Below, one piece after another: positions 1-7,544 of a stretch of 64,000 nt of DNA. The translations under genes and the position numbers were made by a program. Each line of letters opens with the position of its first letter. The stretch's first letter is position 1. This DNA is from Diplocloster agilis. Lineage in GTDB: Bacteria; Bacillota; Clostridia; Lachnospirales; Lachnospiraceae. Under the pieces are notes generated by a model. The model had not been told where the DNA came from. It worked only from the letters and a program-made list of their open reading frames with translations, and ran no database searches. Location: the NCBI RefSeq assembly GCF_019042275.1, contig NZ_JAHQCW010000017.1, positions 41,597 to 105,596 of the forward strand, in the 5' to 3' direction.

Positions 1-1293
1 GTTCTGAAGGATAATACTGACAGATACCGAGCGAGAACGCATAACAGAAAGTATCTTGTCAAAGTCATCAGGCAAGCTAACATTGGCAAACTCGTCCATC
101 AGGAAATGAACAGGGATAGGCAGGCTGCCGCCGTGAATATGGTCGGCGGAATAAAACAACTGCTGAAAAAGCTGTGTGTAAAGGATAGATACCAAGAAGT
201 TAAAGCTCGTATCGTTATCAGGTATCAGGGCAAACAGTGCCGTTTTCTTTTCACCGAGAGTTTCAAGCTCCAGCTCATCGGTTGAGGTGAGTGAAGCAAG
301 GCTTTCAAGGTTGAATTTCTCCAAACGGGCGGCAAGTGTAATCTGAATAGATTTCAGCGTTTTTGCCGAGCCTGAATGGTAGGAATGATAATACTTGAGT
401 GCGATATGGTCGGGGTTCTCATATTCCAGTTCGGAAAAGAGATTATCAAGGGGCGAAGGTCTTGGTTCTTCCTCGTCCTCAATCGCACCGGCTCTGAGCA
501 TTTCCATTATCATTGCAAAATTCTGTTCATCTTCAGGAGCTTCGTAATGAAGATAGAATACAAGTGCAAGCAAAAGCATTGACGCTGCCGTGTCCCAAAA
601 GGGATCGTTGCTTTGAGAACCCTTCGGCGTGGTACTCTTGAAAAGGTTAGTTACAAGCCTTTGAATATCGTTGTCACTGCGCAAGTAGACAAAGGGGTTG
701 TAACAATGGCTCTTTTCCATAGAGATAAGGTCAAGAACCTTAATCTCATACCCCTTTGCTTCAAGCAGCTTTCCGACATCCCGGACAATTTCGCCTTTCG
801 GATCGAGTATCACAAACGAGGTGTTAGCCTGCATCAGATTTGGCTTGCAATAAAATCGGGTTTTGCCTGCGCCCGATCCGCCGCACACAAGGGTGTTAAG
901 ATTGCGCCTGTGCTTTTTGGCGTTAAGTCCGATGCTAACATTCTGAGTCATCAGCTTATTTTCACTTTTGGGCGTTTGGCAGTATTTCTTATTGACAGCT
1001 CGTGCATCGCCCCATTTTGCCGAGCCGTGTTCCTCCCGGCGTCTGTAATTCCTGCGTGTTGAGAAATAAATGCCGATACCGAAGCCGTAGCACAAAAGCA
1101 AAACGAGGACAGTTTTTAGGCTGTCCTCGCAAAGCTCTATTTGGAACGGGTTATTAAATACTGTCATCAACTTCGGAAGTATCTCCGGCAAACCGCCTTT
1201 AACGGACGGTGCAATCAACAACGCAAGCCAGACTACGGGAAGTATGCCGATTACGGAAAGAATGACAGCAGACTGCTTATCATCTTGCTTCAT
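1..1293 (-). CDS. VirD4/TraG-type type IV coupling protein (C-terminus beyond window)
   Basis: The gene reads from ATG at 1293 to the left window edge without a stop (431 codons visible), so it is cut by the window and not broken. The N-terminus has two hydrophobic segments (ILSVIGILPVVWLALLI and TVLVLLLCYGFGIGIYF). A Walker A motif GGSGAGKT follows near residue 135, then ILDPKGEI, a Walker B region FLMDEFANV near residue 410, and SVSIILQ at the window edge, all in the order seen in VirD4/TraG proteins. Family role: a membrane-bound hexameric ATPase that passes the relaxase-DNA complex to the type IV secretion channel. It is last in the mob block (mobC, relaxase, pcfB, ArdC-like, small protein), which fits the coupling role. 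Its first codons overlap the end of the preceding small gene. Identification is secure from motifs; substrate partnering with the local relaxase is inferred. Confidence 0.93.
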   Translation of the reverse strand, partial: MKQDDKQSAVILSVIGILPVVWLALLIAPSVKGGLPEILPKLMTVFNNPFQIELCEDSLKTVLVLLLCYGFGIGIYFSTRRNYRRREEHGSAKWGDARAVNKKYCQTPKSENKLMTQNVSIGLNAKKHRRNLNTLVCGGSGAGKTRFYCKPNLMQANTSFVILDPKGEIVRDVGKLLEAKGYEIKVLDLISMEKSHCYNPFVYLRSDNDIQRLVTNLFKSTTPKGSQSNDPFWDTAASMLLLALVFYLHYEAPEDEQNFAMIMEMLRAGAIEDEEEPRPSPLDNLFSELEYENPDHIALKYYHSYHSGSAKTLKSIQITLAARLEKFNLESLASLTSTDELELETLGEKKTALFALIPDNDTSFNFLVSILYTQLFQQLFYSADHIHGGSLPIPVHFLMDEFANVSLPDDFDKILSVMRSRSVSVSIILQN

Positions 1294-1483
1294 CTCGGCG
1301 TTTTTCCTTTTCTATCACCTTGAACTTCTTTTGCGGGGCGTGACCGACCTTTACGATCAGTTCATCAACGGCGTCGGTAGACTTGCCCTCGCTGCGAAGG
1401 TCGTTGCGCTTCTCATTGAGGGAGTCAATCACGATACCGTGTTCATATTCGTCCAAAGCGACAAAGTGCTGGCGTTCTCTCAT
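1280..1483 (-). CDS. Small conserved ICE protein (67 aa), paralogue of the gene at 26700-26879
   Basis: A short gene with a good ribosome site (GGAGG, 11 bases before ATG) between the ArdC-like gene and the coupling-protein gene, overlapping the latter by 14 bases. The protein is charged and probably a small helical protein; the central part (SLNEKRNDLRSEGKSTDAVD) is its most distinctive segment. A second copy of the same family lies at the other end of the ICE segment (26700-26879): both share an ALN/ALD start, a K-R-N core, G-K-x-T-D-x-V-D-E and a terminal basic stretch. No catalytic motif is visible. The family is common in Tn1549-like elements, but I know of no assigned function. Confidence 0.8.
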   Translation of the reverse strand: MRERQHFVALDEYEHGIVIDSLNEKRNDLRSEGKSTDAVDELIVKVGHAPQKKFKVIEKEKRRDEAR

Positions 1484-1498
1484 TTCTCTTTACCTCCG

Positions 1499-2386
1499 TT
1501 ATCTGCTGTCACGGTCTTTGGAGCGTTCCTGCTTTTGGCGGTACATCTCCTCGGATACACGGGAATGGATTTCATTCATAGCCGTGCGGGTTTTGGAAAG
1601 CTCCGCACGGATTTCCTTCGGCTCTTTGTTCTTCCATTCCTCCGGGATACGGTTGATAGCAAAGTTTTTGGTGTCCACGCCGTACTTTTTGCAGAGCATA
1701 TAGCCGACGCACATTGCCTGAAAGCCCATATCCTTGCGACTGTAAGAGTCGCTGTCGATAGAAAGCTGTGCGTGGCCGAGTTCCTGCGCTACGCACTGGC
1801 AGAGAGCAACGCTGTCGCCAATATCTTTCTTGACAAAAAGCGTCTGCTTCTCATTATCATAAAAGGCTCCCATCTGCGGATGCGGAAGTTCGGGTGCGAC
1901 CTCCACGATAACCGGAGATGTGTCAATCATCACGGCAACGAGAGCCTGCGGATCACGGTTGACGGTAGGAGCCGGAGTCTGTCTGCCCTTGGTCTGCGAT
2001 ACATCAAAGACTTTTTTGACATTGTAGGAAACGCCCGGTGTACCGTCTGCCTTTGTGTACTCAACGGGTTCAAGAATGGAGATACTCTTTGCACCCTTAT
2101 TGATAGATACCTTTTCCTCCGCCCAGTCACCGAAATCTTTAAGCTGGGTGGCTTTGGGGTACTGGTTATAAATCAGCAGAGCGTTTGCGGCGGAATAGCG
2201 GTCGAGCCTTGCCTGCGTATCAAGAAAGCCTCTGAACTTTTCGCCGTCCTGAACGATTGCGGTCGCCGTATCGTCAATCATCTGATAAACGGCGTCCTTT
2301 TCTGCCTGTTTCTTTGCTTTCCATTCTTCGGGGGAAAGCTGCGGCTGTCTGTAGCCGCCTTTATTCGGTTTGAAATTATTAGTCAT
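1499..2386 (-). CDS. ArdC-like (DUF1738-type) protein with degenerate zinc-peptidase site
   Basis: 295 residues, starting at ATG 2386 just after pcfB. Residues about 30-130 resemble the N-terminal ssDNA-binding part of ArdC antirestriction proteins (SAANALLIYNQYP, then a D-x-x-x-W-A-x-x-G-x-x-I-x-K-G-A-K-like stretch). Residues about 145-240 resemble the ImmA/IrrE-like zinc peptidase part. The expected HExxH reads QELGH (Q201, E202, H205), and the downstream Glu normally found in this fold appears to be Gln223, so at least two metal ligands seem lost. ArdC-like proteins protect incoming single-stranded DNA from host restriction; a binding role without proteolysis is the likely reading here. 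It sits in the mobilisation operon between pcfB and the coupling-protein gene, as in related ICEs. Confidence 0.75.
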   Translation of the reverse strand: MTNNFKPNKGGYRQPQLSPEEWKAKKQAEKDAVYQMIDDTATAIVQDGEKFRGFLDTQARLDRYSAANALLIYNQYPKATQLKDFGDWAEEKVSINKGAKSISILEPVEYTKADGTPGVSYNVKKVFDVSQTKGRQTPAPTVNRDPQALVAVMIDTSPVIVEVAPELPHPQMGAFYDNEKQTLFVKKDIGDSVALCQCVAQELGHAQLSIDSDSYSRKDMGFQAMCVGYMLCKKYGVDTKNFAINRIPEEWKNKEPKEIRAELSKTRTAMNEIHSRVSEEMYRQKQERSKDRDSR

Positions 2387-2392
2387 TGTAGA

Positions 2393-3199
2393 TTACCTCG
2401 CTTTGTTTTTATTTCTGTTTTTCTTTTTCTTGGGTTGCTGATGGGTGGTCTGATTGGTGCGGTTTTGGGACTTGGGTTTTTCTCCCGATTTATCAAGGTC
2501 GGTGCGGTCTGCTTCTTTTTCCGTTTTAGCCTGTGCCTTATACCGTTCGAGCTTTTCACGGACGGAAGGCTTTTCTTCGGCTGATTTGGAAATACCCTTA
2601 TCAGATTTACCATCGACCTCGGCGGAGCTTTGCCTTGACGGAGGGTTTTTGTCCGTCTTGGCGACCGTGGGGTTTTCGTGAGATGCCCCGTCCTTCTGAA
2701 TGGGCTTTCCCATTGCTTCCTCCACAATCCTTTCGCCCTTTGATTTGGTCGGCACTTCGTTTGCAAGCTCCTCACGCTGGGCAATACTCTTTTCCGCATT
2801 GGCAACGATGGAACCCTTGTCAACATTTCCGAGTTCAAAGCGGTCGAAGATACGCTGAATTTTAGAAGCGTCCTCCGCACGGGCGATAATATCCACCGGG
2901 GCGTTATCGTCCTTGCTGTATTTGTCCCTCAGCACGCAGTAAAGCACACCGTACTTCTTTGCCTGTTCGGTAAACTTCTTCAGGTCTTTATTCGGAACGG
3001 AAAAGACCTTGAGTTCCTTTCCCGATTTGAGCATATTGGTAAGGCGTGCTTTGCCTTTGGTTTTCTGTTCCTGCTTTAATACAGAAACAAGAAGAACGGT
3101 CAGCTCCTTCGCCGCCGTTCCCGTTAGTTTTGCAGCTACTTCAAAGCCTTCAAGCGAGAGCCTGACAACCTGTTCCGCTGCGTCACCGCCTGTATTCAT
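2393..3199 (-). CDS. PcfB-like (DUF3801) conjugation accessory protein
   Basis: The best start is ATG 3199 (268 aa), 10 bases after AAAGGAG; an upstream in-frame start at 3256 lacks such a site. The N-terminal ~130 residues (GDAAEQVVRLSLEGFEVA, later VFSVPNKDLKKF and AKKYGVLYCVLRDK) match the DUF3801/PcfB pattern. The C-terminal half is highly charged and low-complexity, rich in K, E, S and P. In the enterococcal pCF10 system PcfB/PcfF/PcfG act with the coupling protein PcfC in relaxosome docking, so the protein probably helps deliver the relaxase to the VirD4-like protein encoded downstream. The 5' end overlaps the 3' end of the relaxase gene, suggesting coupled translation. Confidence 0.75.
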   Translation of the reverse strand: MNTGGDAAEQVVRLSLEGFEVAAKLTGTAAKELTVLLVSVLKQEQKTKGKARLTNMLKSGKELKVFSVPNKDLKKFTEQAKKYGVLYCVLRDKYSKDDNAPVDIIARAEDASKIQRIFDRFELGNVDKGSIVANAEKSIAQREELANEVPTKSKGERIVEEAMGKPIQKDGASHENPTVAKTDKNPPSRQSSAEVDGKSDKGISKSAEEKPSVREKLERYKAQAKTEKEADRTDLDKSGEKPKSQNRTNQTTHQQPKKKKNRNKNKAR

Positions 3200-4574
3200 A
3201 ATCACGGTTCTCCTTTCTGTTGTTCTTGATTTTTTCTTCATCTGCAAGCACCGCATTTAAGTTCTCCCGCATAACGCCGGAACGTTCAGCGATACCGTCG
3301 CAGAGTCGAACTTCCTTTCGGAGTTCTTTGAGCCTTTCGGATAAGGCTGAAATCTGTTGCTTTTTGCCGGACAGCAAATCATCATCAGTATTTACTTTTC
3401 GTATTTCGTTTCGGAGATGTGTTCTGTCGGCAGTAAGGGTTTTGATTTCGTCCTCCACCTTTGACTTATATGAGAAAAGCTGCTCGGAGGTAGAGATGTG
3501 TTCTCTGCCGAGCAGCCTTACCTGTGCGGTTATTTGGTCGAGCTTCATCAGATCTTCACGGAGAAGATAATGAAGCCGAGCCGGATTTTGTTTTTGATAC
3601 TTCGGCAGATAGCCTAACTTATAGCAGTAATGAAGGTACAGTCCGTACAGACCGCCGACCTTTCGTATCTTATGCTCCCGTGTCAAAAGGACATATTGCT
3701 TTGGGCGGTAGTAATAGCCTTTTTGAAACGGCTCTAACTTAACCCTGTTCCGGTTTCCATAGATACGCTCCTTTATGCGTTCGAGGGAATAGTCATCACC
3801 GAGCCTTGTCAGTCGGATATTCTTTTGGTATCCCTTTACCCTTAGTACCTGATACTTGTGGTTCGGGGAATCGTCAAAGGTCGCTCCCATCTGACGGAGA
3901 ATATATTTGAAATCGGCATAACTGTTGCTCTTTGAAATGGCTTCATCAATCACAGCTTTCGCAGAGTCCACATAGTTGGGCATCCCTGCTTCGTGGAGCT
4001 TCCTGGCATAGTAGTTTTTGCCTGTGCCACGCTTCGGGTTTTCAATCACATCGAGCTGGTGCTGTCTGCAAAGTTCGTCTGCAATGTGCCGGAAATACCG
4101 CCAATGCTTCTCGTTGTTCTGCATACGCTTTCCGTCAACAAAGGAAACGGAGTTCACAACAAAGTGGCAATGCAGGTGCTTGGTGTTCAGGTGGGTTGTT
4201 ACCACAACCTGAAATCTGTCGCCCCACACACGCTTGGCAAATTCCGTCCCGATCTGCTGTGCCAGTTCGGGAGTGATGTTCGGTTCGTCCTTAAAGCTCA
4301 GATACCCGTGATAAGCTTGGATACCGTCGCATTTGTCAAACTGCTCCTTAACCGTTACGAACTGGTCACGGGCAGTCGAAGCATTACAGTTAATGCCGCC
4401 TACATAAAACTCTCGCTCGGTCTTTTCCTCGTCCTTGGCGTACTGCAAAACATCGGCAAGCGCCTGATACTGCTCCGGCGAATATTCTTTTGCCGCCGTC
4501 TTTTCGGGATTGGTCGCATAGTCAATCACTTGGTCGAGGCGGACTGTCACTTTCCATATCTTGCTTACTGCCAT
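3183..4574 (-). CDS. MOBP-type relaxase (mobilisation nuclease)
   Basis: 463 residues. The N-terminus has the relaxase order of motifs: a candidate catalytic tyrosine in DYATNPEKT (Tyr19), then the three-histidine metal motif THLNTKHLHCHFVVNS (His128, His133, His135, His137, Asn141), typical of MobA/VirD2-like relaxases. The C-terminal part (about 330-463) is a long charged coiled-coil region. Role: nicks one strand at oriT, stays bound to the 5' end and is transferred with the DNA. mobC overlaps just upstream (10 bases) and pcfB overlaps downstream, forming one transcription unit immediately after the oriT candidate at 5060-5156. The metal motif has Asn where many relaxases have Asp (HxN instead of HxD); I recall this as common in the ICE family, so it is not evidence of inactivity. 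Confidence 0.93.
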   Translation of the reverse strand: MAVSKIWKVTVRLDQVIDYATNPEKTAAKEYSPEQYQALADVLQYAKDEEKTEREFYVGGINCNASTARDQFVTVKEQFDKCDGIQAYHGYLSFKDEPNITPELAQQIGTEFAKRVWGDRFQVVVTTHLNTKHLHCHFVVNSVSFVDGKRMQNNEKHWRYFRHIADELCRQHQLDVIENPKRGTGKNYYARKLHEAGMPNYVDSAKAVIDEAISKSNSYADFKYILRQMGATFDDSPNHKYQVLRVKGYQKNIRLTRLGDDYSLERIKERIYGNRNRVKLEPFQKGYYYRPKQYVLLTREHKIRKVGGLYGLYLHYCYKLGYLPKYQKQNPARLHYLLREDLMKLDQITAQVRLLGREHISTSEQLFSYKSKVEDEIKTLTADRTHLRNEIRKVNTDDDLLSGKKQQISALSERLKELRKEVRLCDGIAERSGVMRENLNAVLADEEKIKNNRKENRDYEYRR

Positions 4575-4906
4575 TTCATCTCACTCTTTTCGGGACGGAG
4601 AAACTGTCGCTCCACATCCGCCTGAAACTTATGCCAGCGCTCGGCTTCCTTCTGAAGTTTCTGTGCATCGACAAAGCTGAGTGAGTTCGCCTGTGCCGCA
4701 AGTTGATTGATGTTGTTGCCGATAGAGGATAACTGACGCATCACATCATAGAAACGCTCGTCAGGTCGCTCCTTCGGCTCGTACCCACGCACAAGTAATC
4801 TCACAAGTGCGGCTTCGGTCAGGCAGGTTTTCTTGGCTTTCTTTTGCAAGTCCTGTGCTTCGTCACGGGAAAACCAAAACTGCTTCTTAACAGTTCTTCT
4901 TTTCAT
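4565..4906 (-). CDS. mobC: MobC-like relaxosome accessory protein
   Basis: 113 residues starting at ATG 4906, nine bases after an AGGAGG that lies inside the preceding small gene. The N-terminus is basic (KRRTVKKQFWFSRDEAQDL), followed by a ribbon-helix-helix-like stretch ending in LVRLLVRGY, then the MobC signature region QLSSIGNNINQLAAQAN and a C-terminal helix. MobC proteins bind next to oriT, help melt the nic region and recruit the relaxase. Position directly upstream of and overlapping the relaxase gene supports the assignment. Confidence 0.88.
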   Translation of the reverse strand: MKRRTVKKQFWFSRDEAQDLQKKAKKTCLTEAALVRLLVRGYEPKERPDERFYDVMRQLSSIGNNINQLAAQANSLSFVDAQKLQKEAERWHKFQADVERQFLRPEKSEMKWQ

Positions 4907-5033
4907 TTGCTTCGACCTCCTTTTTCATAGAATCAGTTTTGTAAAGTCGGTTGATTTGCAGGCAGCACATAAAGACAACGCCTATACAGCCGCCAAGCAA
5001 AAGTCCGACGATGAATAAGATAAATTCTGTCAT
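4887..5033 (-). CDS. Small membrane protein, DUF3789-like (48 aa)
   Basis: A 48-residue reading frame, ATG 5033 to TAA 4887. It has one N-terminal membrane segment (residues about 4-26: FILFIVGLLLGGCIGVVFMC), then a basic/acidic tail. The pattern fits the DUF3789 family found before mobC in many ICEs. Its last 20 bases overlap the mobC start, and its coding sequence supplies the mobC ribosome site, so the two are probably translationally coupled. Upstream lies the oriT candidate, so this would be the first gene of the mob operon. Function unknown. Confidence 0.72.
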   Translation of the reverse strand: MTEFILFIVGLLLGGCIGVVFMCCLQINRLYKTDSMKKEVEANEKKNC

Positions 5034-5059
5034 ATAGAAAATCCTTTCTTATTGGGGTA

Positions 5060-5156
5060 TTAGGGGCAACCCCTAACAAGCGATTTACTGTTTTTTGCCC
5101 GATAGGAGTAAAAACAGTCTGCTTGCTAAGATAATGCAGGCTCTCCGGGTTGCCCC
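5060..5156. other. Candidate origin of transfer (oriT): nested inverted repeats
   Basis: The 137-base gap before the mob operon is packed with inverted repeats: TTAGGGG (5060-5066) with CCCCTAA (5070-5076), a tight 3-base-loop hairpin; ACTGTTTTT (5087-5095) with AAAAACAGT (5110-5118), a perfect 9-bp pair, extended outward by CAAGC (5077-5081)/GCTTG (5121-5125); and GGGGCAACCC (5063-5072) with GGGTTGCCCC (5147-5156), a perfect 10-bp pair that spans the others. The first and last pairs share bases, so they are alternative structures. Position directly upstream of mobC and the relaxase is where oriT lies in many MOBP systems. The nic base cannot be assigned from sequence alone; an mRNA leader structure is the alternative. 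Confidence 0.62.
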
Positions 5157-5170
5157 GTTTCTCTTTGAGA

Positions 5171-6241
5171 TCAGCGTTCCGCTTCTTTGGTTTTAGGCTT
5201 AAAAGGAACGGCGACAATCTCGCCGTTTACCTTTGCAATGCGTTCGGGATATTTGAATTTCTCCTTGTATTTCTCCGCAAGGTTCTTCGGCAAACTCTGA
5301 AAGTTTTCCGATTCGATAGGTGCGTAAGCGATAAAGAACTGCCCGAAAATGATGTCAAGCATTTCACGGGAGTTCTCTTTCATATAGCACTTTTCAATCT
5401 TCCAACCGTTCTCGCCGCCGTGTTCGGCAGACATATATCCGTCCAAACGCAGACAGGGATCAGTCCCGTCAAGGCAGGAAGCATAGATGGAATAGCCGCC
5501 CATGCCGGACTGAAACGCCTTGTTGTTTGAGCTGATCACATAGGTTCTGGACTCCTCACTGTACGGTTTATCGAAGCTGTCCTCGGTAAAAACGACATAC
5601 CCGGTGAGGTGTTCCTTACGGTTGTTCTCGGCTTCTCGGAAGCGTTTCGTCATTTCCTGATAGCTCATTTCCACCGTTTCCGGCTCGGCATAAACTGCAC
5701 GGTTTGGCAGCATACCGTTCATCTTGCTTTCATCATTACAGATGATTGCGACCTCGTCCTCAAAGGGCATATATTCTTCAATATCGCCGCTGACAATTTT
5801 CTGCATTGCCTCAAGGCTGTCCTCAATTTCAATCATCTTCGGGTACTTGTTCGGCTCAACAAGCAGTACGGAAATCATATTTTTCTTTTCTGTATCCGTA
5901 AAAGTCCTGCCGAGCTGACAGTCCTTCGGCTCAAAATCAATGGGCTTAAAGCCGACACTGTCGCAGAAATAAAAGCAATGCGGGTGCATCGGATCTTCCA
6001 TCACTTCCACCACATCGGACACCGAAAGGGAACGGTCTTTGTACCCTTCGGGGTGGTTCAGATTAAACATCTGATACACATCTTCGAGGGTTTGGCAGTC
6101 AACCTCGCCGTCAAAAACCTTATCGTAGATTTTGGAATCGACCGATTGACTGCCTTGCAGCTTTTCTAAAAGCTCGTATCTCATAAAGGCGACATTGTTG
6201 GTGTCACGCTTCATATTGACCTGATAAATTCGTATATTCAT
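5171..6241 (-). CDS. YodL-like / DUF3846-like ICE protein
   Basis: 356 residues starting at ATG 6241, nine bases after AAAGGAG and overlapping the primase-like gene by 4 bases (ATGA). Residues about 1-110 match the YodL-type domain (IRIYQVNMKRDTNNVAFM, then FDGEVDCQTLEDVYQMFN and LSVSDVVEVMED, FYFCDSVGF). Residues about 120-200 look like DUF3846 (LLVEPNKYPKMIEIEDSLEA, then NRAVY). The remainder, with DGTDPCLRLDGYM, resembles DUF4316-type tails seen in similar ICEs. No enzymatic motif is visible. These modules recur in Tn1549-like elements next to the primase-like gene; their role in transfer or maintenance is unknown. It is the last gene before the oriT candidate. Confidence 0.72.
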   Translation of the reverse strand: MNIRIYQVNMKRDTNNVAFMRYELLEKLQGSQSVDSKIYDKVFDGEVDCQTLEDVYQMFNLNHPEGYKDRSLSVSDVVEVMEDPMHPHCFYFCDSVGFKPIDFEPKDCQLGRTFTDTEKKNMISVLLVEPNKYPKMIEIEDSLEAMQKIVSGDIEEYMPFEDEVAIICNDESKMNGMLPNRAVYAEPETVEMSYQEMTKRFREAENNRKEHLTGYVVFTEDSFDKPYSEESRTYVISSNNKAFQSGMGGYSIYASCLDGTDPCLRLDGYMSAEHGGENGWKIEKCYMKENSREMLDIIFGQFFIAYAPIESENFQSLPKNLAEKYKEKFKYPERIAKVNGEIVAVPFKPKTKEAER

Positions 6242-7191
6242 CGTTCAAAACTCCTTTGCTTTGATTTGTAAATTCCTAATTTCATACAAAGAAAGTCATT
6301 GAAGTCCTTGCCGAATTTCGGTGGACTGTCAATGACTTCATAGCGGTCGGACAGAATGATTTGAAGCGCCTGCGTCGCTTTTCTTCCGACCTCATCATTA
6401 TCAAAGTGAAGCATGATCCGCTTGATGTCCGGGTGGCTTTTCAAGAACCCTTCCACCGCTGCGGGGACTTTGCTTTCTTCGATTTTTTCTCTCGGTGCAT
6501 AAACACCGGCAAGGGAAACAAGGTTTTCTTTTCGCCAATCATCTCCGTTCATTTTGATTAAGGTCGCATAGGAAAGAGCGTCAATCGCACATTCAAACAG
6601 GTGGACTTCCGAATTGTTTGAGCCTTCAAGACGGAAAGAATAGTGCTTGTCACTTCCCGATGCGTCACCCATAAGTCTTGATTTGTTGGTGGCTCGGTAG
6701 GCAGCATAGCGTGGCGTTCCTTTCTCGTCTTTACCTACAAACACAGCATTGTGATATGGCAGGCTCTCAAAAATCAGCCCCTTTTGTATGCAATGCGTGA
6801 TGATTTCAAAGTCGATGCCCCTGCTAAAAAGGTACTCTGTAATTCTATCTGTGGAAGCACTTTTAGGGGGCAGTTTGAGTTCTTTCGGCGTTTCTTTTTG
6901 GGGAGTGCAGTAATCAGTCGGAAGTGCCACCTTGCAGCCCATAATCGTTTCTACGGCTTCAAGAAAGGAAAGACCTTTGACCTTTACGAGATAATCGAGG
7001 GCAGAATTGCCCCCGATACCTCTTGACCACCACATCCATTTGCCGTTGGAAATCTTCAAGCTGTCGTGAGTGCGGGTGGTGTAGGTGTTACCGGAAAACC
7101 TCACAAGCTCATTCGGCTCATAGGCTCTCAGGTAAGTGAGTAAATCCATCCGCCTTGCTTCCGTAATAACCTCCGGCGCAATATACGGCAT
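6238..7191 (-). CDS. DUF3991/Toprim-domain DNA primase-like protein
   Basis: 317 residues. The N-terminus (about 1-85) has the primase-type zinc-finger-region replacement seen in DUF3991 proteins (LTYLRAYEPNEL, GKWMWWSRGIGGNSALDYL). The C-terminal half is a Toprim fold: LFECAIDALSY carries the conserved acidic residue, and IMLHFDNDEVGRKATQAL carries the DxD-like pair. Likely role: priming complementary-strand synthesis of transferred single-stranded ICE DNA, or replication of the excised circle. It is followed by the YodL-like gene with a 4-base overlap and preceded by the DUF3848-like gene by 5 bases, so it belongs to the same operon. Confidence 0.82.
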   Translation of the reverse strand: MPYIAPEVITEARRMDLLTYLRAYEPNELVRFSGNTYTTRTHDSLKISNGKWMWWSRGIGGNSALDYLVKVKGLSFLEAVETIMGCKVALPTDYCTPQKETPKELKLPPKSASTDRITEYLFSRGIDFEIITHCIQKGLIFESLPYHNAVFVGKDEKGTPRYAAYRATNKSRLMGDASGSDKHYSFRLEGSNNSEVHLFECAIDALSYATLIKMNGDDWRKENLVSLAGVYAPREKIEESKVPAAVEGFLKSHPDIKRIMLHFDNDEVGRKATQALQIILSDRYEVIDSPPKFGKDFNDFLCMKLGIYKSKQRSFER

Positions 7192-7196
7192 TTACT

Positions 7197-7529
7197 TCAC
7201 CTGCTTTCACGCTGTTTTTCTCTGCGCTCTTTTACAACATCTTTGGCAGTATCGTCAATCGAGTCACGCAGCATAGCTGTCTCGGATACATCCGATTTGA
7301 GCCAGTCCTGATACGCCCTGTCCAACGGGTATTTTTCGAGGTACAGTGCCTTTGCTTCTTTCTGATCACGCTGGCTATCCTCCAAAATGCAAAGAATGTT
7401 TTCCTTTATGACTTTCTCATAAGCTCTCTCAATGACCTGTTCACTCGGCAATTCTTTCAGCTCGGCAATCAGATCATCGTATTCTTTCTGCGCCTTTTCA
7501 TAGAGCAGATCGTTATAATCAACCGCCAT
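7197..7529 (-). CDS. DUF3848-like small ICE protein
   Basis: 110 residues from ATG 7529, which lies nine bases after AAAGGAG; in-frame ATG 7535 and TTG 7538 are possible but too close to the ribosome site. The protein is charged and helical, with YNDLLYEKAQKEYDDL at the start and VIKENILCILED in the middle, which fits DUF3848, and a very basic C-terminus. It sits between the giant helicase/methylase gene and the primase-like gene with gaps of about 5-15 bases, so it is co-transcribed. Function unknown. Confidence 0.65.
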   Translation of the reverse strand: MAVDYNDLLYEKAQKEYDDLIAELKELPSEQVIERAYEKVIKENILCILEDSQRDQKEAKALYLEKYPLDRAYQDWLKSDVSETAMLRDSIDDTAKDVVKERREKQRESR

Positions 7530-7544
7530 TTTCATCAACTCCTT

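Noticed and set aside
1244..2584. 446-codon plus-strand open frame
   Set aside because: Antisense to the ArdC-like gene, the small protein and pcfB, all of which have ribosome sites and recognisable domains.
4933..5217. 94-codon minus-strand frame over the oriT candidate
   Set aside because: It crosses the nested inverted repeats and the DUF3789-like gene in another frame; no ribosome site and an implausible composition.
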